Assembly: GCA_027294925.1 (NCBI GenBank)
Contig: JAPULM010000632.1
Span: 1-10,469 of the forward strand
Reading direction: 5' to 3'
Length of the DNA: 10,469 nt
Source: a bacterium
GTDB taxonomy: Bacteria; Tectomicrobia; Entotheonellia; Entotheonellales; Entotheonellaceae
The notes under the pieces were generated by a model. That model made no database searches and had not been told where the DNA came from. It worked only from the letters and a program-made list of their open reading frames with translations. The translations under genes and the position numbers were made by a program. Shown piece after piece: positions 1-5,721 of this stretch (positions are counted from its first letter, which is position 1; the number at the start of each line of letters is the position of its first letter).

Positions 1-1
1 C

Positions 2-697
2 GGCAGTTTAGTCCCCTGGGATGACGCATGGTATTGGTCTGGAATGCAGCACAGATTCCCCACGGCTACAGAAGAGCAACTTCAGCAAATCCAACAGGAG
101 TTTCCCCTCAAGGCTCCCCAGGTCGTCTATCGCTATTGTGAGGAACGTGCGGAGAAAGCACGGGAATTTGTCCGCGATCATTACCAGGCATTTGTGGACT
201 ATTTCGGAAAGGAATTGGTCGTCTACGCAGATGGCGCTACCATGGCGGCTGATATGCAAGCGTTCCTCGAACACCAGAATGCTTCAAAACCGCAGGAGAC
301 AATAGCAGAGTTTCTTAACAAGCACAATCGCTCAGACGCATCCCCAAAAATGTCTTTTCCGCCTGAACTTCTTGAAGCCAAGGACGGTGTCGGAGTCTAT
401 TTTAACCCCGACGAAGGGCAAGAAATGATGTGGAAGTTCGGCGATGTCATCTCAGGCTTTCAAAAACAAGGTAGAGATTTGAGTGAAGATGAGTCTGAAA
501 TGATCAGGGCATTGATATCCTCAGCTGCCAGTAGCCCACAATTTGTGAGAAAACTCGTAGAAGAATATGGAGAGGAGTCCATTGCATCAGCATTTCTGAT
601 TCCTCAAGACTGTGATAAATATTATCTTGAGTACCTCTTTCGGCGGCATAAAGGACATTTCTATCGCAACCGCTATCCCAGTATCACATTGGTCTAA
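2..697 (+). CDS. Conserved hypothetical protein, 5' end cut by window edge
   Basis: I do not recognise the family with certainty. The first ATG is at 44, but the same frame is open to the left edge, and the 14 codons before that ATG read as plausible protein (PWDDAWYWSG, rich in Trp and Asp). I therefore read this as a 3' fragment of a longer gene rather than a 217-aa protein starting at 44. The visible part is charged and soluble, with no signal peptide or membrane segment. It has a helical Gln/Glu-rich stretch near residues 9-40 (counting from the ATG), a VVYADGATMAADMQ segment near 59-72 and an aromatic, basic C-terminus. It ends with TAA 42 bases before the next probable start at 739, on the same strand, so an operon with the following genes is possible. 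No catalytic motif is seen. Confidence 0.72.
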   Translation, partial: GSLVPWDDAWYWSGMQHRFPTATEEQLQQIQQEFPLKAPQVVYRYCEERAEKAREFVRDHYQAFVDYFGKELVVYADGATMAADMQAFLEHQNASKPQETIAEFLNKHNRSDASPKMSFPPELLEAKDGVGVYFNPDEGQEMMWKFGDVISGFQKQGRDLSEDESEMIRALISSAASSPQFVRKLVEEYGEESIASAFLIPQDCDKYYLEYLFRRHKGHFYRNRYPSITLV

Positions 698-730
698 CAT
701 GGGATAGACAGCGAAAATAGGGTTCTCCGA

Positions 731-744
731 GGAACAACATGATG
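731..744 (+). promoter_or_regulatory. Ribosome binding site with ATG-ATG start pair upstream of the CcbP-like gene
   Basis: GAGGAACAAC followed by ATGATG matches almost exactly the arrangement before the acyl-CoA ligase gene (AGGAGAACAAC then ATGATG at 6956). This supports initiation at 739 or 742, one base out of frame with the main CcbP-like reading frame. Confidence 0.5.
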
Positions 745-751
745 GAAAAAC

Positions 752-1228
752 TTGACCAACAAGACCCTCGTATTGCAAGACATACTCCGCAGAGCGGCAC
801 AAGACACACGCCAACAGGAGAAACGCATAGCAGCTATATTTGGCAAGAAAGAGATTCCCAAAGTCAATGAGGGCACACTAGCCATTTATTTCGACTATCT
901 CAAACAGCATCTGGAGATTCCCTGTCATCTTACAGAAATCGAAGATCGTGGGTGTTTTTCTTGGGAAGAATATTACAGATTCAATCCTGATCGTGAAGAG
1001 GAATATGGAGAGCGTAAAAAGAAAGAAGCGTCCTACACAGACGCTTATGAATTGCTAAATTTTGAGGATGAATATGACACATACGCTGGTCTAGCTGTCA
1101 AAGTGAAACGTGTGCCGGGTCGAAAACGATTTGTATTGCCTTTGGTTGATCTCAAAGCGACTGAGCAGCAATCTCAAAATTACCAGTTGCTGGATGATTA
1201 CACAATTTGGGTCGTAAACTGGCGATAG
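752..1228 (+). CDS. CcbP-like calcium-binding protein, probable 5' frameshift
   Basis: The protein resembles the Calci_bind_CcbP family, small acidic Ca2+-binding proteins first described in heterocyst-forming cyanobacteria, where they buffer cytosolic calcium. Family-like features in order are a VNEGTLAIYFDYLKQHLEIP block (about residues 39-58), an ITGIED-like LTEIEDRG segment, a charged EEEYGERKKK stretch, an ELLNF segment, and a closing NYQLLDDYTIWVVNWR near 143-158. It is soluble, without signal peptide. The open frame begins only at a TTG (752). The better start is the ATG pair at 739/742, preceded by a GAGGA ribosome site at 730-734. That frame gives MMEKLDQQDPRIA and then must shift by one base near 770-780 to join DILRRAAQDTRQQEK. 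I infer a one-base insertion (or two-base deletion), or else a genuine TTG start. Stop is TAG at 1226. Confidence 0.8.
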   Translation: MTNKTLVLQDILRRAAQDTRQQEKRIAAIFGKKEIPKVNEGTLAIYFDYLKQHLEIPCHLTEIEDRGCFSWEEYYRFNPDREEEYGERKKKEASYTDAYELLNFEDEYDTYAGLAVKVKRVPGRKRFVLPLVDLKATEQQSQNYQLLDDYTIWVVNWR

Positions 1229-1245
1229 TACAGAGGAGCACTGCT

Positions 1246-1824
1246 GTGCCCATCACCCACGTCAATGCTAAAGGGAAGACCTACTACCTGCATCAAGGTA
1301 CGACCAAGACGGGAAAGCCCAAGTACTACTTCTCGATGAAGAGGGAAGGACGGCTGGCAGAGTCTATCCCTGAAGACTTCGAGATTTATGAGAACCCCAA
1401 TGCCCAGGTCTTCCTACGCCGGATTCCGCCGAAGATCATTACCGACGAGGAACGACAACTCGTTGAAGACGGCATGCGGAAGTACGCCAGCGTTCAGGAC
1501 TACAAAATCGATGTCAAAGGCAAAACCATTATCGTCTATACGGCGGATCAGAGTGTCGATACCCTTGTCGATCTGTTCAAAGACTTGCACCCTGATCCCA
1601 CTGCAAGCCCACAGTTAATGACGACGCTACGGGGAGTCATCCAGTATTCGCCCATGTTGACATTTATTCTGGATGACAAGGAACAGCGTCTTTTTACGGC
1701 GCAGCGCTACTGCTTCAGGGGCTCCATCGATGATTGGATCGACATCGATCATGGGAAGTTGGAGAAGTTGGTTAAGACGTATGTCCAACACCTGGGCAAC
1801 GAATCGTATTTTGAGCTGTTCTAA
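1246..1824 (+). CDS. Conserved protein of unknown function, GTG start
   Basis: A 192-aa soluble protein beginning VPITHVNAKGKTYYLHQGTT. I recall this opening from a widespread family of uncharacterised proteins (MPITHVN...GKTYYLHQG.TKTGKPKY.FS), so the start at GTG 1246 is preferred over the longer TTG at 1207. It is supported by an AGAGGAG ribosome site at 1232-1238 with seven bases of spacing. After the N-terminal block come an ENPNAQVFLRRI segment (near 49-60), a mixed alpha/beta middle (YKIDVKGKTIIVYTAD) and a C-terminal part with WIDIDHGKLEKLV. No catalytic motif or membrane segment is evident. It starts 17 bases after the CcbP-like stop codon, so the two are probably cotranscribed. The function is unknown. 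Confidence 0.82.
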   Translation: MPITHVNAKGKTYYLHQGTTKTGKPKYYFSMKREGRLAESIPEDFEIYENPNAQVFLRRIPPKIITDEERQLVEDGMRKYASVQDYKIDVKGKTIIVYTADQSVDTLVDLFKDLHPDPTASPQLMTTLRGVIQYSPMLTFILDDKEQRLFTAQRYCFRGSIDDWIDIDHGKLEKLVKTYVQHLGNESYFELF

Positions 1825-1859
1825 CAGGGATATGCTCCACTGATAGATGGAAATTCATC

Positions 1860-2717
1860 ATGGCATCGCCAAAGAAATCCTCATCTTGGCAGGATATGCG
1901 ACGAGCCCTGTCATCCAAGAACAAAACTGCGTTGCTCAATCTCATCAGGGATTTGTACGCTCTGAGTCCAGAGAATCAGGAGTTAGTCCAAACCCAAGCA
2001 CTGGTACCGAAAACATCGCCGAGTCGTACAGTGACGGTGAAGGATATACGGAGAGGCACGACGTTCGAGGTTGTTCTCAAAGGCAAGACATCAAAGGCTG
2101 CGCCCAGAAGCAAGACATCACAGGTTGCTCCCAAAATACGTCGTCTGGCACAGGTTGCAGCGGAATTGCGGGAGGGCGATTTCTTCAAGATCACGCGGCT
2201 GACCACGCTTAAAAGTCTGTGTAAAGACGCAGAGGCTACCGCTCAATTTGCTCTCTACCTCGCCAAACAGACATACAGAAAGATGCGGGAGCAAGATTGC
2301 CCATCACATCTCGACCCTGAGAAATGGGAATATTTCAATCAAGTGGTTGATGAAGCCATCCGTCAGATGGAACGCTACATGGACAATCCCACCGAGGATG
2401 AAGTGGATATGGTACGGGCATGGCGGTCAGATGTTCAAGCCCTCCAAGATCAGTATGAACGACAGGCGTGGGGACCCGTGCGGATTATCGACAGTACAGA
2501 GGTTCTGATTGTCGAACAGGCGTTATCGTGCTTACTGCAACCTACCGCTTCAGCGGAATGGGGCTACCGCATCGCCCGTCAATACGCCGAATGCTACGAT
2601 CCGAGGTATGGAACAGGGCTTATTCCTGAATCGGCACCCCTGGTTGAAGACATTGCTGACTTTTGGTGTCAATACCATTTGGGGAAATCTTTGCAGGAAT
2701 GGCTCGGTACTTCGTAG
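1860..2717 (+). CDS. Hypothetical protein with internal 9-residue tandem repeat
   Basis: A 285-aa soluble protein that I cannot assign to a named function. The N-terminus (WQDMRRALSSKNKTALLNLIRDLYALSPENQ) is a helical module I associate with several uncharacterised bacterial proteins. Residues 45-100 are basic and low in complexity, with two tandem 9-aa units (GKTSKAAPR at 75-83, SKTSQVAPK at 84-92), probably a flexible linker. The C-terminal two thirds are helical, with PSHLDPEKWEYFNQVVDEAI (about 148-167) and a conserved-looking end: YGTGLIPESAPLVEDIADFW. The ATG at 1860 has only a weak GGA upstream (1848-1851). It lies 35 bases after the preceding gene, in the same direction. The linker may be an expansion in an otherwise conserved protein. 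Confidence 0.75.
   Translation: MASPKKSSSWQDMRRALSSKNKTALLNLIRDLYALSPENQELVQTQALVPKTSPSRTVTVKDIRRGTTFEVVLKGKTSKAAPRSKTSQVAPKIRRLAQVAAELREGDFFKITRLTTLKSLCKDAEATAQFALYLAKQTYRKMREQDCPSHLDPEKWEYFNQVVDEAIRQMERYMDNPTEDEVDMVRAWRSDVQALQDQYERQAWGPVRIIDSTEVLIVEQALSCLLQPTASAEWGYRIARQYAECYDPRYGTGLIPESAPLVEDIADFWCQYHLGKSLQEWLGTS
2082..2135 (+). repeat. Tandem 27-bp repeat, two in-frame units
   Basis: Unit 1 (2082-2108) and unit 2 (2109-2135) share a core GCAAGACATCA and a following G-TGC-CCCA pattern. They encode GKTSKAAPR and SKTSQVAPK. The period is a multiple of three and lies in the frame of the surrounding 285-aa gene, so it expands a linker without disrupting it. Confidence 0.85.
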
Positions 2718-2815
2718 GTGCAGTCAGCGGCAAAGGACGTTGAGAATCCCTGGAGTGTAAGACCAACTGGTGAACGAAGAAAGCCTCGTTGAACAATCTT
2801 GGAAGGGAATGACGC

Positions 2816-3046
2816 ATGTGGTACGAACGATACATGAAGAGATTGAGAGATATCGTTGAGATGCCATGGGTACTGCTCAGTTGCGGTTTCTGGATGGTTA
2901 TCGCCTTTATTCGAGGGCAGCAGCTACGATATGGAGAGTGGAAGACCAGACGCCTTGAGGCGGAGCGTGACCGTTATCAACGCATGACAAGAGACCTAGA
3001 GAGACGGGCAAGAGACTTGGAGAGACGCATTGCAGGAGACCAGTAG
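2816..3046 (+). CDS. Small membrane-anchored coiled-coil protein
   Basis: A 76-aa protein with a short basic N-terminus, one hydrophobic helix (about residues 17-33, MPWVLLSCGFWMVIAFI), and a highly charged Arg/Glu C-terminus (41-73) expected to form a coiled coil. The tail contains two heptads, RDLERRA at 59-65 and RDLERRI at 66-72, encoded by a near-tandem 21-bp DNA repeat (2990-3010 and 3011-3031). The ribosome site GGAAGGGA at 2800-2807 sits seven bases before the ATG. Its position (98 bases after the previous gene, same strand) and composition are typical of single-pass small proteins of unknown role. Nothing identifies a partner. Confidence 0.65.
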   Translation: MWYERYMKRLRDIVEMPWVLLSCGFWMVIAFIRGQQLRYGEWKTRRLEAERDRYQRMTRDLERRARDLERRIAGDQ

Positions 3047-3153
3047 ATTTTTAGATTCTTTACTGATGTAACCGCCCGGAAGCAGACCTCTCCAAGCCAG
3101 GCTCTCCCATTATCTCGCCCACCGGAATCGAAAGTTTCCAAAAGGAGCCCATA

Positions 3154-3312
3154 GTGGCAGACGACACGGATCAGGTAAACCAAAGCGACCAAATACATCT
3201 ATCGCTTGATTTAAGGCGGGTAACTAATGGCAGTCATGAGCACGATCGTACTGGTTATTTCAGTCGTAGGAATTCTCTTGTTTATATTGAAAGTGCGCTC
3301 TCATGTACGTAG
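3154..3312 (+). CDS. Possible short ORF overlapping the next gene
   Basis: A 52-codon GTG-start frame with a near-ideal AAAGGAG ribosome site at 3141-3147, six bases upstream. It begins VADDTDQVNQSDQIHLSLDL, acidic and hydrophilic, which looks more protein-like than its Arg/Ser-rich second half. The second half overlaps the first 86 bases of the membrane-protein gene at 3227 in another frame. It could be a translated leader that couples to the membrane protein, the remnant of a longer gene that has shifted frame, or a chance frame. No homolog is recognised. Confidence 0.35.
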   Translation: MADDTDQVNQSDQIHLSLDLRRVTNGSHEHDRTGYFSRRNSLVYIESALSCT

Positions 3313-3517
3313 TGGTGGGATCCTCTTTCCACCCTCAATACCGACAACTCTCTTATTCTCGTTATACATTGTTTTAATATTGTTTCTGAATGTATCCGCT
3401 TTATATTTGATATGGTTATTACCTGTTTGTTTCGTTGTAGGTTTTTTTATTCTTGGCGTTCCCATAGTCCGAAAAATTGTATTTCGTTTTGTTGCAATGT
3501 TGGCGTACCAAAAATAA
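3227..3517 (+). CDS. Small AT-rich multi-pass membrane protein
   Basis: A 96-aa very hydrophobic protein with about three predicted membrane helices: residues 5-22 (STIVLVISVVGILLFIL), 38-60 and 62-81. There is a basic KVRSHVRSG loop between the first two and a positively charged VRKIVFR segment after the third. The coding DNA is clearly richer in A and T than its neighbours, partly because Ile, Leu, Phe and Val codons dominate, perhaps also because of separate ancestry. AGGCGGG at 3213-3219 can serve as ribosome site for ATG 3227; a second ATG follows at 3236. No family is recognised. It is followed by a hairpin and then by a convergent gene. Confidence 0.6.
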   Translation: MAVMSTIVLVISVVGILLFILKVRSHVRSGGILFPPSIPTTLLFSLYIVLILFLNVSALYLIWLLPVCFVVGFFILGVPIVRKIVFRFVAMLAYQK

Positions 3518-3550
3518 TGAGGTATAAGAGCCTGACCCTATGACCTCATT
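3516..3550 (-). terminator. Likely rho-independent terminator for the leftward zinc-ribbon gene
   Basis: The arms AATGAGGT (3516-3523) and ACCTCATT (3543-3550) form a perfect 8-bp stem, extended by ATA/TAT past a one-base bulge. Read leftward, the stem is followed at once by ATTTTT (complement of 3511-3515 and flank) and lies 16 bases after the stop of the gene ending at 3567. Read rightward there is no T-run, so rightward termination is doubtful. Confidence 0.5.
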
Positions 3551-3566
3551 CTATTCGATATTAGTG

Positions 3567-3803
3567 TCACGTTACTTTTTCTATTATACTCTCGCAACGT
3601 AAACATAGTTGGACTAACTGCCCATCAATTTCCTTTTCATAACTGCACTGATCACAATAATTCACCTTGCATTTCAGACAATCATAAACTGCATGAACGT
3701 GTTCATCTGTGCGGTCACTGACCTCTCCAAGCGATGCTCCACAATAATTACAAGAGGCTTGAGTTGGATGGTCACGAGAGACGTATAGGAAATTCAAAGG
3801 CAT
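3567..3803 (-). CDS. Eight-cysteine zinc-ribbon protein, 5' end replaced by repeat copy 1
   Basis: The protein carries four C-x2-C pairs, spaced as in a double zinc-binding ribbon: CNYC, CLKC, CDQC and CLRC, with HVHAVYDC between the first two. This suggests a structural or nucleic-acid/protein-interaction zinc module; no enzyme motif is present. Only the residues from SRDHP onward (DNA up to 3780) belong to the original gene. The preceding MPLNFLYV is encoded by the edge of the repeat (3781-3803), which supplies the only nearby ATG in frame (3803). The native start has therefore been lost, or the gene has acquired a new one. No good ribosome site stands directly before 3803. It is convergent with the membrane protein and ends at a TGA next to a terminator hairpin. 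Confidence 0.62.
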   Translation of the reverse strand: MPLNFLYVSRDHPTQASCNYCGASLGEVSDRTDEHVHAVYDCLKCKVNYCDQCSYEKEIDGQLVQLCLRCESIIEKVT

Positions 3804-4063
3804 TTTAGCGCCAGCCTTTCCGGAGCGCAACCCCTAAAAACACCCCTGGGACATCCCAGCGCCCCCCGCCGGCGGCCGCGGCTCGCCGGTGGCGATGGCG
3901 GCTCCCCCAGTATGCAGCGGCGGTCTGCCGCAGCGGCTCGCAGCAAGGCGTGGCGCGGTGTAGCGCGGTCTGGACATGTGGCTCAGAATGGGGTAGGACG
4001 GCGTCTCACGGATTTCCCAGGGTCGAAGGCCGCGGAACCACCGCTTGAAGAAGCGAGAGGGGG
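3781..4063 (+). repeat. Dispersed GC-rich repeat, copy 1 (long form)
   Basis: This is the longest of three direct copies in the window. All start at the same base, with ACGTATAGGAAATTCAAAGG. The first two end at a purine-rich GAAGAAGCGAG...GGGG. Against copy 2 there are about four base substitutions, two 2-bp indels and one 55-bp extra segment (3886-3940) bounded by the direct repeat GCGGCTCG. I see no terminal inverted repeats, flanking target duplication or credible coding frame. Internal inverted repeats include CTGGGA/TCCCAG at 3846-3859 and GCGC arms near 3808-3828. It could be a non-autonomous element, a structured RNA or an IS remnant; it is not a family I can name. Confidence 0.9.
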
Positions 4064-4068
4064 CCTAC

Positions 4069-4182
4069 ATGTTTGAGATTGCTGCCCACCGCAAGTATCT
4101 GTCGGATGAGCTGTTACAAGCATTTGATGAAGCGCCTGTGGTGCTGCCGGCCTGGGATCCGATGGGGTCACTGGCAGGTTAG
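4069..4182 (+). CDS. Possible 37-aa ORF just right of repeat copy 1
   Basis: ATG at 4069, with a GAGAGGGGG purine tract ending five bases before it, encodes MFEIAAHRKYLSDELLQAFD followed by EAPVVLPAWDP and a stop. Amino acid use is protein-like (amphipathic helix, then a hydrophobic and proline-rich stretch). The purine tract is the right edge of the repeat, so the repeat would supply the ribosome site. The TAG stop lies in the left arm of a strong hairpin. It may be the start of a gene whose rest was lost, or a real small protein. No homolog is recognised. Confidence 0.4.
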   Translation: MFEIAAHRKYLSDELLQAFDEAPVVLPAWDPMGSLAG

Positions 4183-4210
4183 TCGTCTGCCCATAGGCTG
4201 ACGACTAACC
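4177..4210. repeat. Perfect 11-bp inverted repeat (hairpin)
   Basis: The arms GGTTAGTCGTC (4177-4187) and GACGACTAACC (4200-4210) are perfectly complementary. After one T/T mismatch the stem continues with GCC/GGC around a CATA loop. No T-run follows on either strand, so it is not a classical terminator. It may be a rho-dependent or processing structure, a protein-binding site, or an old element end. Confidence 0.75.
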
Positions 4211-4277
4211 GTCATAACGTTGATAAAACCAGGGGGAAGATTGCGTCGGCTCAGTCGTCGTGGCCATCTTTTCGACC

Positions 4278-4601
4278 CTAACCGTCGATCATCTTGTCGG
4301 CGTTCATCAGCTCATTGATCTCGAGCCATGTATCAGTCGTGTACTGGTTCCGTTGCTCTCTCAGCTCGGCGTAACCGGCAGGATACTGGTTGCTGGCGCG
4401 CATTGGGGATTCGATCTTTTCCGCCGTCCAGGTCATGTGGACGAGTTGCTTCTCACCGGGACAAGTGCCGCCATTGAACGAAACATGGAACGGCTCTCGG
4501 AGGCCGGCCTCAACGAGCATGTTGCCTGACTGCTGCAGCATCGAAGCAACGAGCCGCTCTTTGCCGGGCTGTGTCACATAGGTTCTGCGTAGCTCGTACA
4601 T
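4278..4601 (-). CDS. NIPSNAP-like conserved protein
   Basis: A 107-aa soluble protein beginning MYELRRTYVTQPGKERLVAS. The opening 'YELRRTY..PGKE' and the central FNGGTCPGEKQLVHMTWT strand-turn-strand, followed by IESPMRASN and a C-terminal LEINELM, resemble small ferredoxin-fold proteins of the NIPSNAP/EthD-like type (dimeric alpha-beta barrel), often found beside catabolic genes in environmental bacteria. The biochemical role is unknown. The start at 4601 has a GGGGGA ribosome site on the minus strand six bases or less upstream. It stands alone: the next leftward gene is about 140 bases away, and it lies between repeat copies 1 and 2. Family assignment is by remembered pattern and is tentative. 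Confidence 0.7.
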   Translation of the reverse strand: MYELRRTYVTQPGKERLVASMLQQSGNMLVEAGLREPFHVSFNGGTCPGEKQLVHMTWTAEKIESPMRASNQYPAGYAELREQRNQYTTDTWLEINELMNADKMIDG

Positions 4602-4744
4602 GTGTCCCCCGTTCGCGTGTAGGATAAAGTGTCTCAGTTGCTCTTCTCGGTTGGAGAATAAGCGGCATCAAATTGCTGTGAGGGTAGCATGATTACACGA
4701 GTGCTGCACGGTTGACCAGACTGCTCTCCCTTTCTCCGGTATTC

Positions 4745-4942
4745 TTATGCTGCTGCTGTCGAAGGAGCGTGCTTCAAATACTGGAGAATCTCCGCATTGA
4801 CACGCTCAATTTCCACCAGGTAACTGCTGGCCATCGCTTCGTAGGCTTCTGGGGTATACGTCTTTCGCGCGGCAGCTAAGATGCGCTCAAAGCGCAGCAC
4901 GTACTCTTGTGCTGCCTGAAGTTCCACATCATTCTCAATCAT
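4745..4942 (-). CDS. Small helical protein, putative partner of the nucleotidyltransferase
   Basis: A 65-aa protein from ATG 4942 ([20 protein letters not shown]...), predicted almost wholly alpha-helical, with [20 protein letters not shown] as the second long helix. Its first codon overlaps the end of the upstream nucleotidyltransferase gene (ATGATTGA, 8 bases shared), so the two are translationally coupled. A GAGGTGG ribosome site lies six bases before 4942, which favours this ATG over TTG 4948. Small helical proteins of this type frequently follow MNT/DUF6932-like nucleotidyltransferases, and the pair has the shape of a toxin-antitoxin module. Which partner would be the toxin cannot be told from sequence. 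There is no DNA-binding motif I can assign securely. Confidence 0.72.
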   Translation of the reverse strand: MIENDVELQAAQEYVLRFERILAAARKTYTPEAYEAMASSYLVEIERVNAEILQYLKHAPSTAAA

Positions 4943-5378
4943 GCTCAACCACCTCTACAATACCACGCCGCTGCAAGTCACGGCGTGTCTGCCAGCCAAT
5001 GAGTAAATCTTCCGTGTCGGCAAAACTCGTCTCGGCGTTGACCCAAAAGATGCTCGCTCCCAACTCGCTTTGTGCTGTGCCGTGTCGAAAGAGGGACTGC
5101 GCTTCGGACGGTGCGTCACGCGGTTGAAAACCGTCCCGCATTACCAGAAAGATATCCACGTCACGTGGGTTGGGCTCCGCGGTGACGTAACTACCGAAGA
5201 TGATGAATCGCTGCAAAGACTCTGTACAGCGCGCTAGCTCATAGATGCGTTCCAGACCTTCGGTGATGGTAACGCGCCGCGCTGTGCCATGGCCAAAGCG
5301 CGCGATGACTTCAGCAAGCGTGGCCGAATATACTCCAACGGGCAGATCACCCAACTCGTTGAAAGCAAGCCACGGCAT
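4935..5378 (-). CDS. Minimal nucleotidyltransferase-fold protein (MNT/DUF6932-like)
   Basis: A 147-aa soluble protein with the signature of the polymerase-beta nucleotidyltransferase fold: G62-S63 followed nine residues later by D73-V-D75 (FGSYV...[10 protein letters not shown]). These two aspartates would bind the metal. The N-terminus ([20 protein letters not shown], about 6-25) matches the 'F.e.G.LP.GiY..tl.E' opening I associate with DUF6932-type proteins. Such enzymes may transfer a nucleotide to protein or RNA, and many act in toxin-antitoxin pairs. The active site appears intact. The start at ATG 5378 has AGGGAG nine bases upstream. Its 3' end overlaps the small helical gene by 8 bases. 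Function by analogy only; substrate unknown. Confidence 0.78.
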   Translation of the reverse strand: MPWLAFNELGDLPVGVYSATLAEVIARFGHGTARRVTITEGLERIYELARCTESLQRFIIFGSYVTAEPNPRDVDIFLVMRDGFQPRDAPSEAQSLFRHGTAQSELGASIFWVNAETSFADTEDLLIGWQTRRDLQRRGIVEVVEHD

Positions 5379-5497
5379 CTCCAGTTACTCCCTCAAGTTT
5401 ATCATCAAACTCAGCGGGACCCCTCAAATGTACAGTAGTGCAGCCGAATGTGCAGAGTTGAAGCTATTGTTATGCGACATTCCCTAACTATTCAAAA

Positions 5498-5721
5498 ACG
5501 TATAGGAAATTCAAAGGCATTTTAGCGCCAGCCTTTCCGGAGCGCAACCCCTAAAAACACCCCTGGGGCATCCCAGCGCCCCCCGCCGGCGGCCGCGGCT
5601 TGCAGCAAGGCGTGGCGCGGTGTAGCGCGGTCCGGACATGTGGCTCAGAATGGGGTAGGATGGCGTCTCACGGATTTCCCAGGGTCGAAGGCCGCGGAAC
5701 CACCTTGAAGAAGCGAGGGGG
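5498..5721 (+). repeat. Dispersed GC-rich repeat, copy 2 (short form)
   Basis: Direct copy of the element at 3781, lacking the 55-bp segment. The left edge is again ACGTATAGG at 5498, preceded by unrelated sequence; the right edge is GAAGAAGCGAGGGGG at about 5707-5721. Beyond it the sequence is at once part of an MFS transporter gene. Its first 148 bases differ from copy 3 at about five positions without indels. The left flank is the non-coding region before the nucleotidyltransferase gene. Confidence 0.9.

Noticed and set aside
1847..2212. Alternative 121-aa frame with repeated GCSQ.QDI.GC units
   Set aside because: It is the +2 shadow of the 27-bp tandem repeat inside the 285-aa gene; the apparent cysteine repeat has no independent ribosome site and stops without a domain.
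3084..3732. 13-base match GACCTCTCCAAGC in the non-coding stretch near 3087 and inside the zinc-ribbon gene near 3720
   Set aside because: Short, without extension beyond a few bases; could be chance.
3781..4063. Repeat as a CRISPR repeat, group II intron or integron attC site
   Set aside because: Only three widely spaced long copies with no spacers; no domain V-like hairpin or intron end consensus recognised; the nearby 11-bp hairpin does not fit the attC RYYYAAC core.
4260..4529. 89-aa rightward ORF over the NIPSNAP-like gene
   Set aside because: The opposite strand has the family-like protein; this frame shows no motif.
4602..4744. Non-coding stretch between the two leftward units
   Set aside because: No ORF, clear hairpin or promoter that I could support.
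5379..5497. Non-coding stretch between the nucleotidyltransferase gene and repeat copy 2
   Set aside because: Examined for promoters, ORFs and repeats; nothing convincing, though it should hold the leftward promoter of the gene pair.
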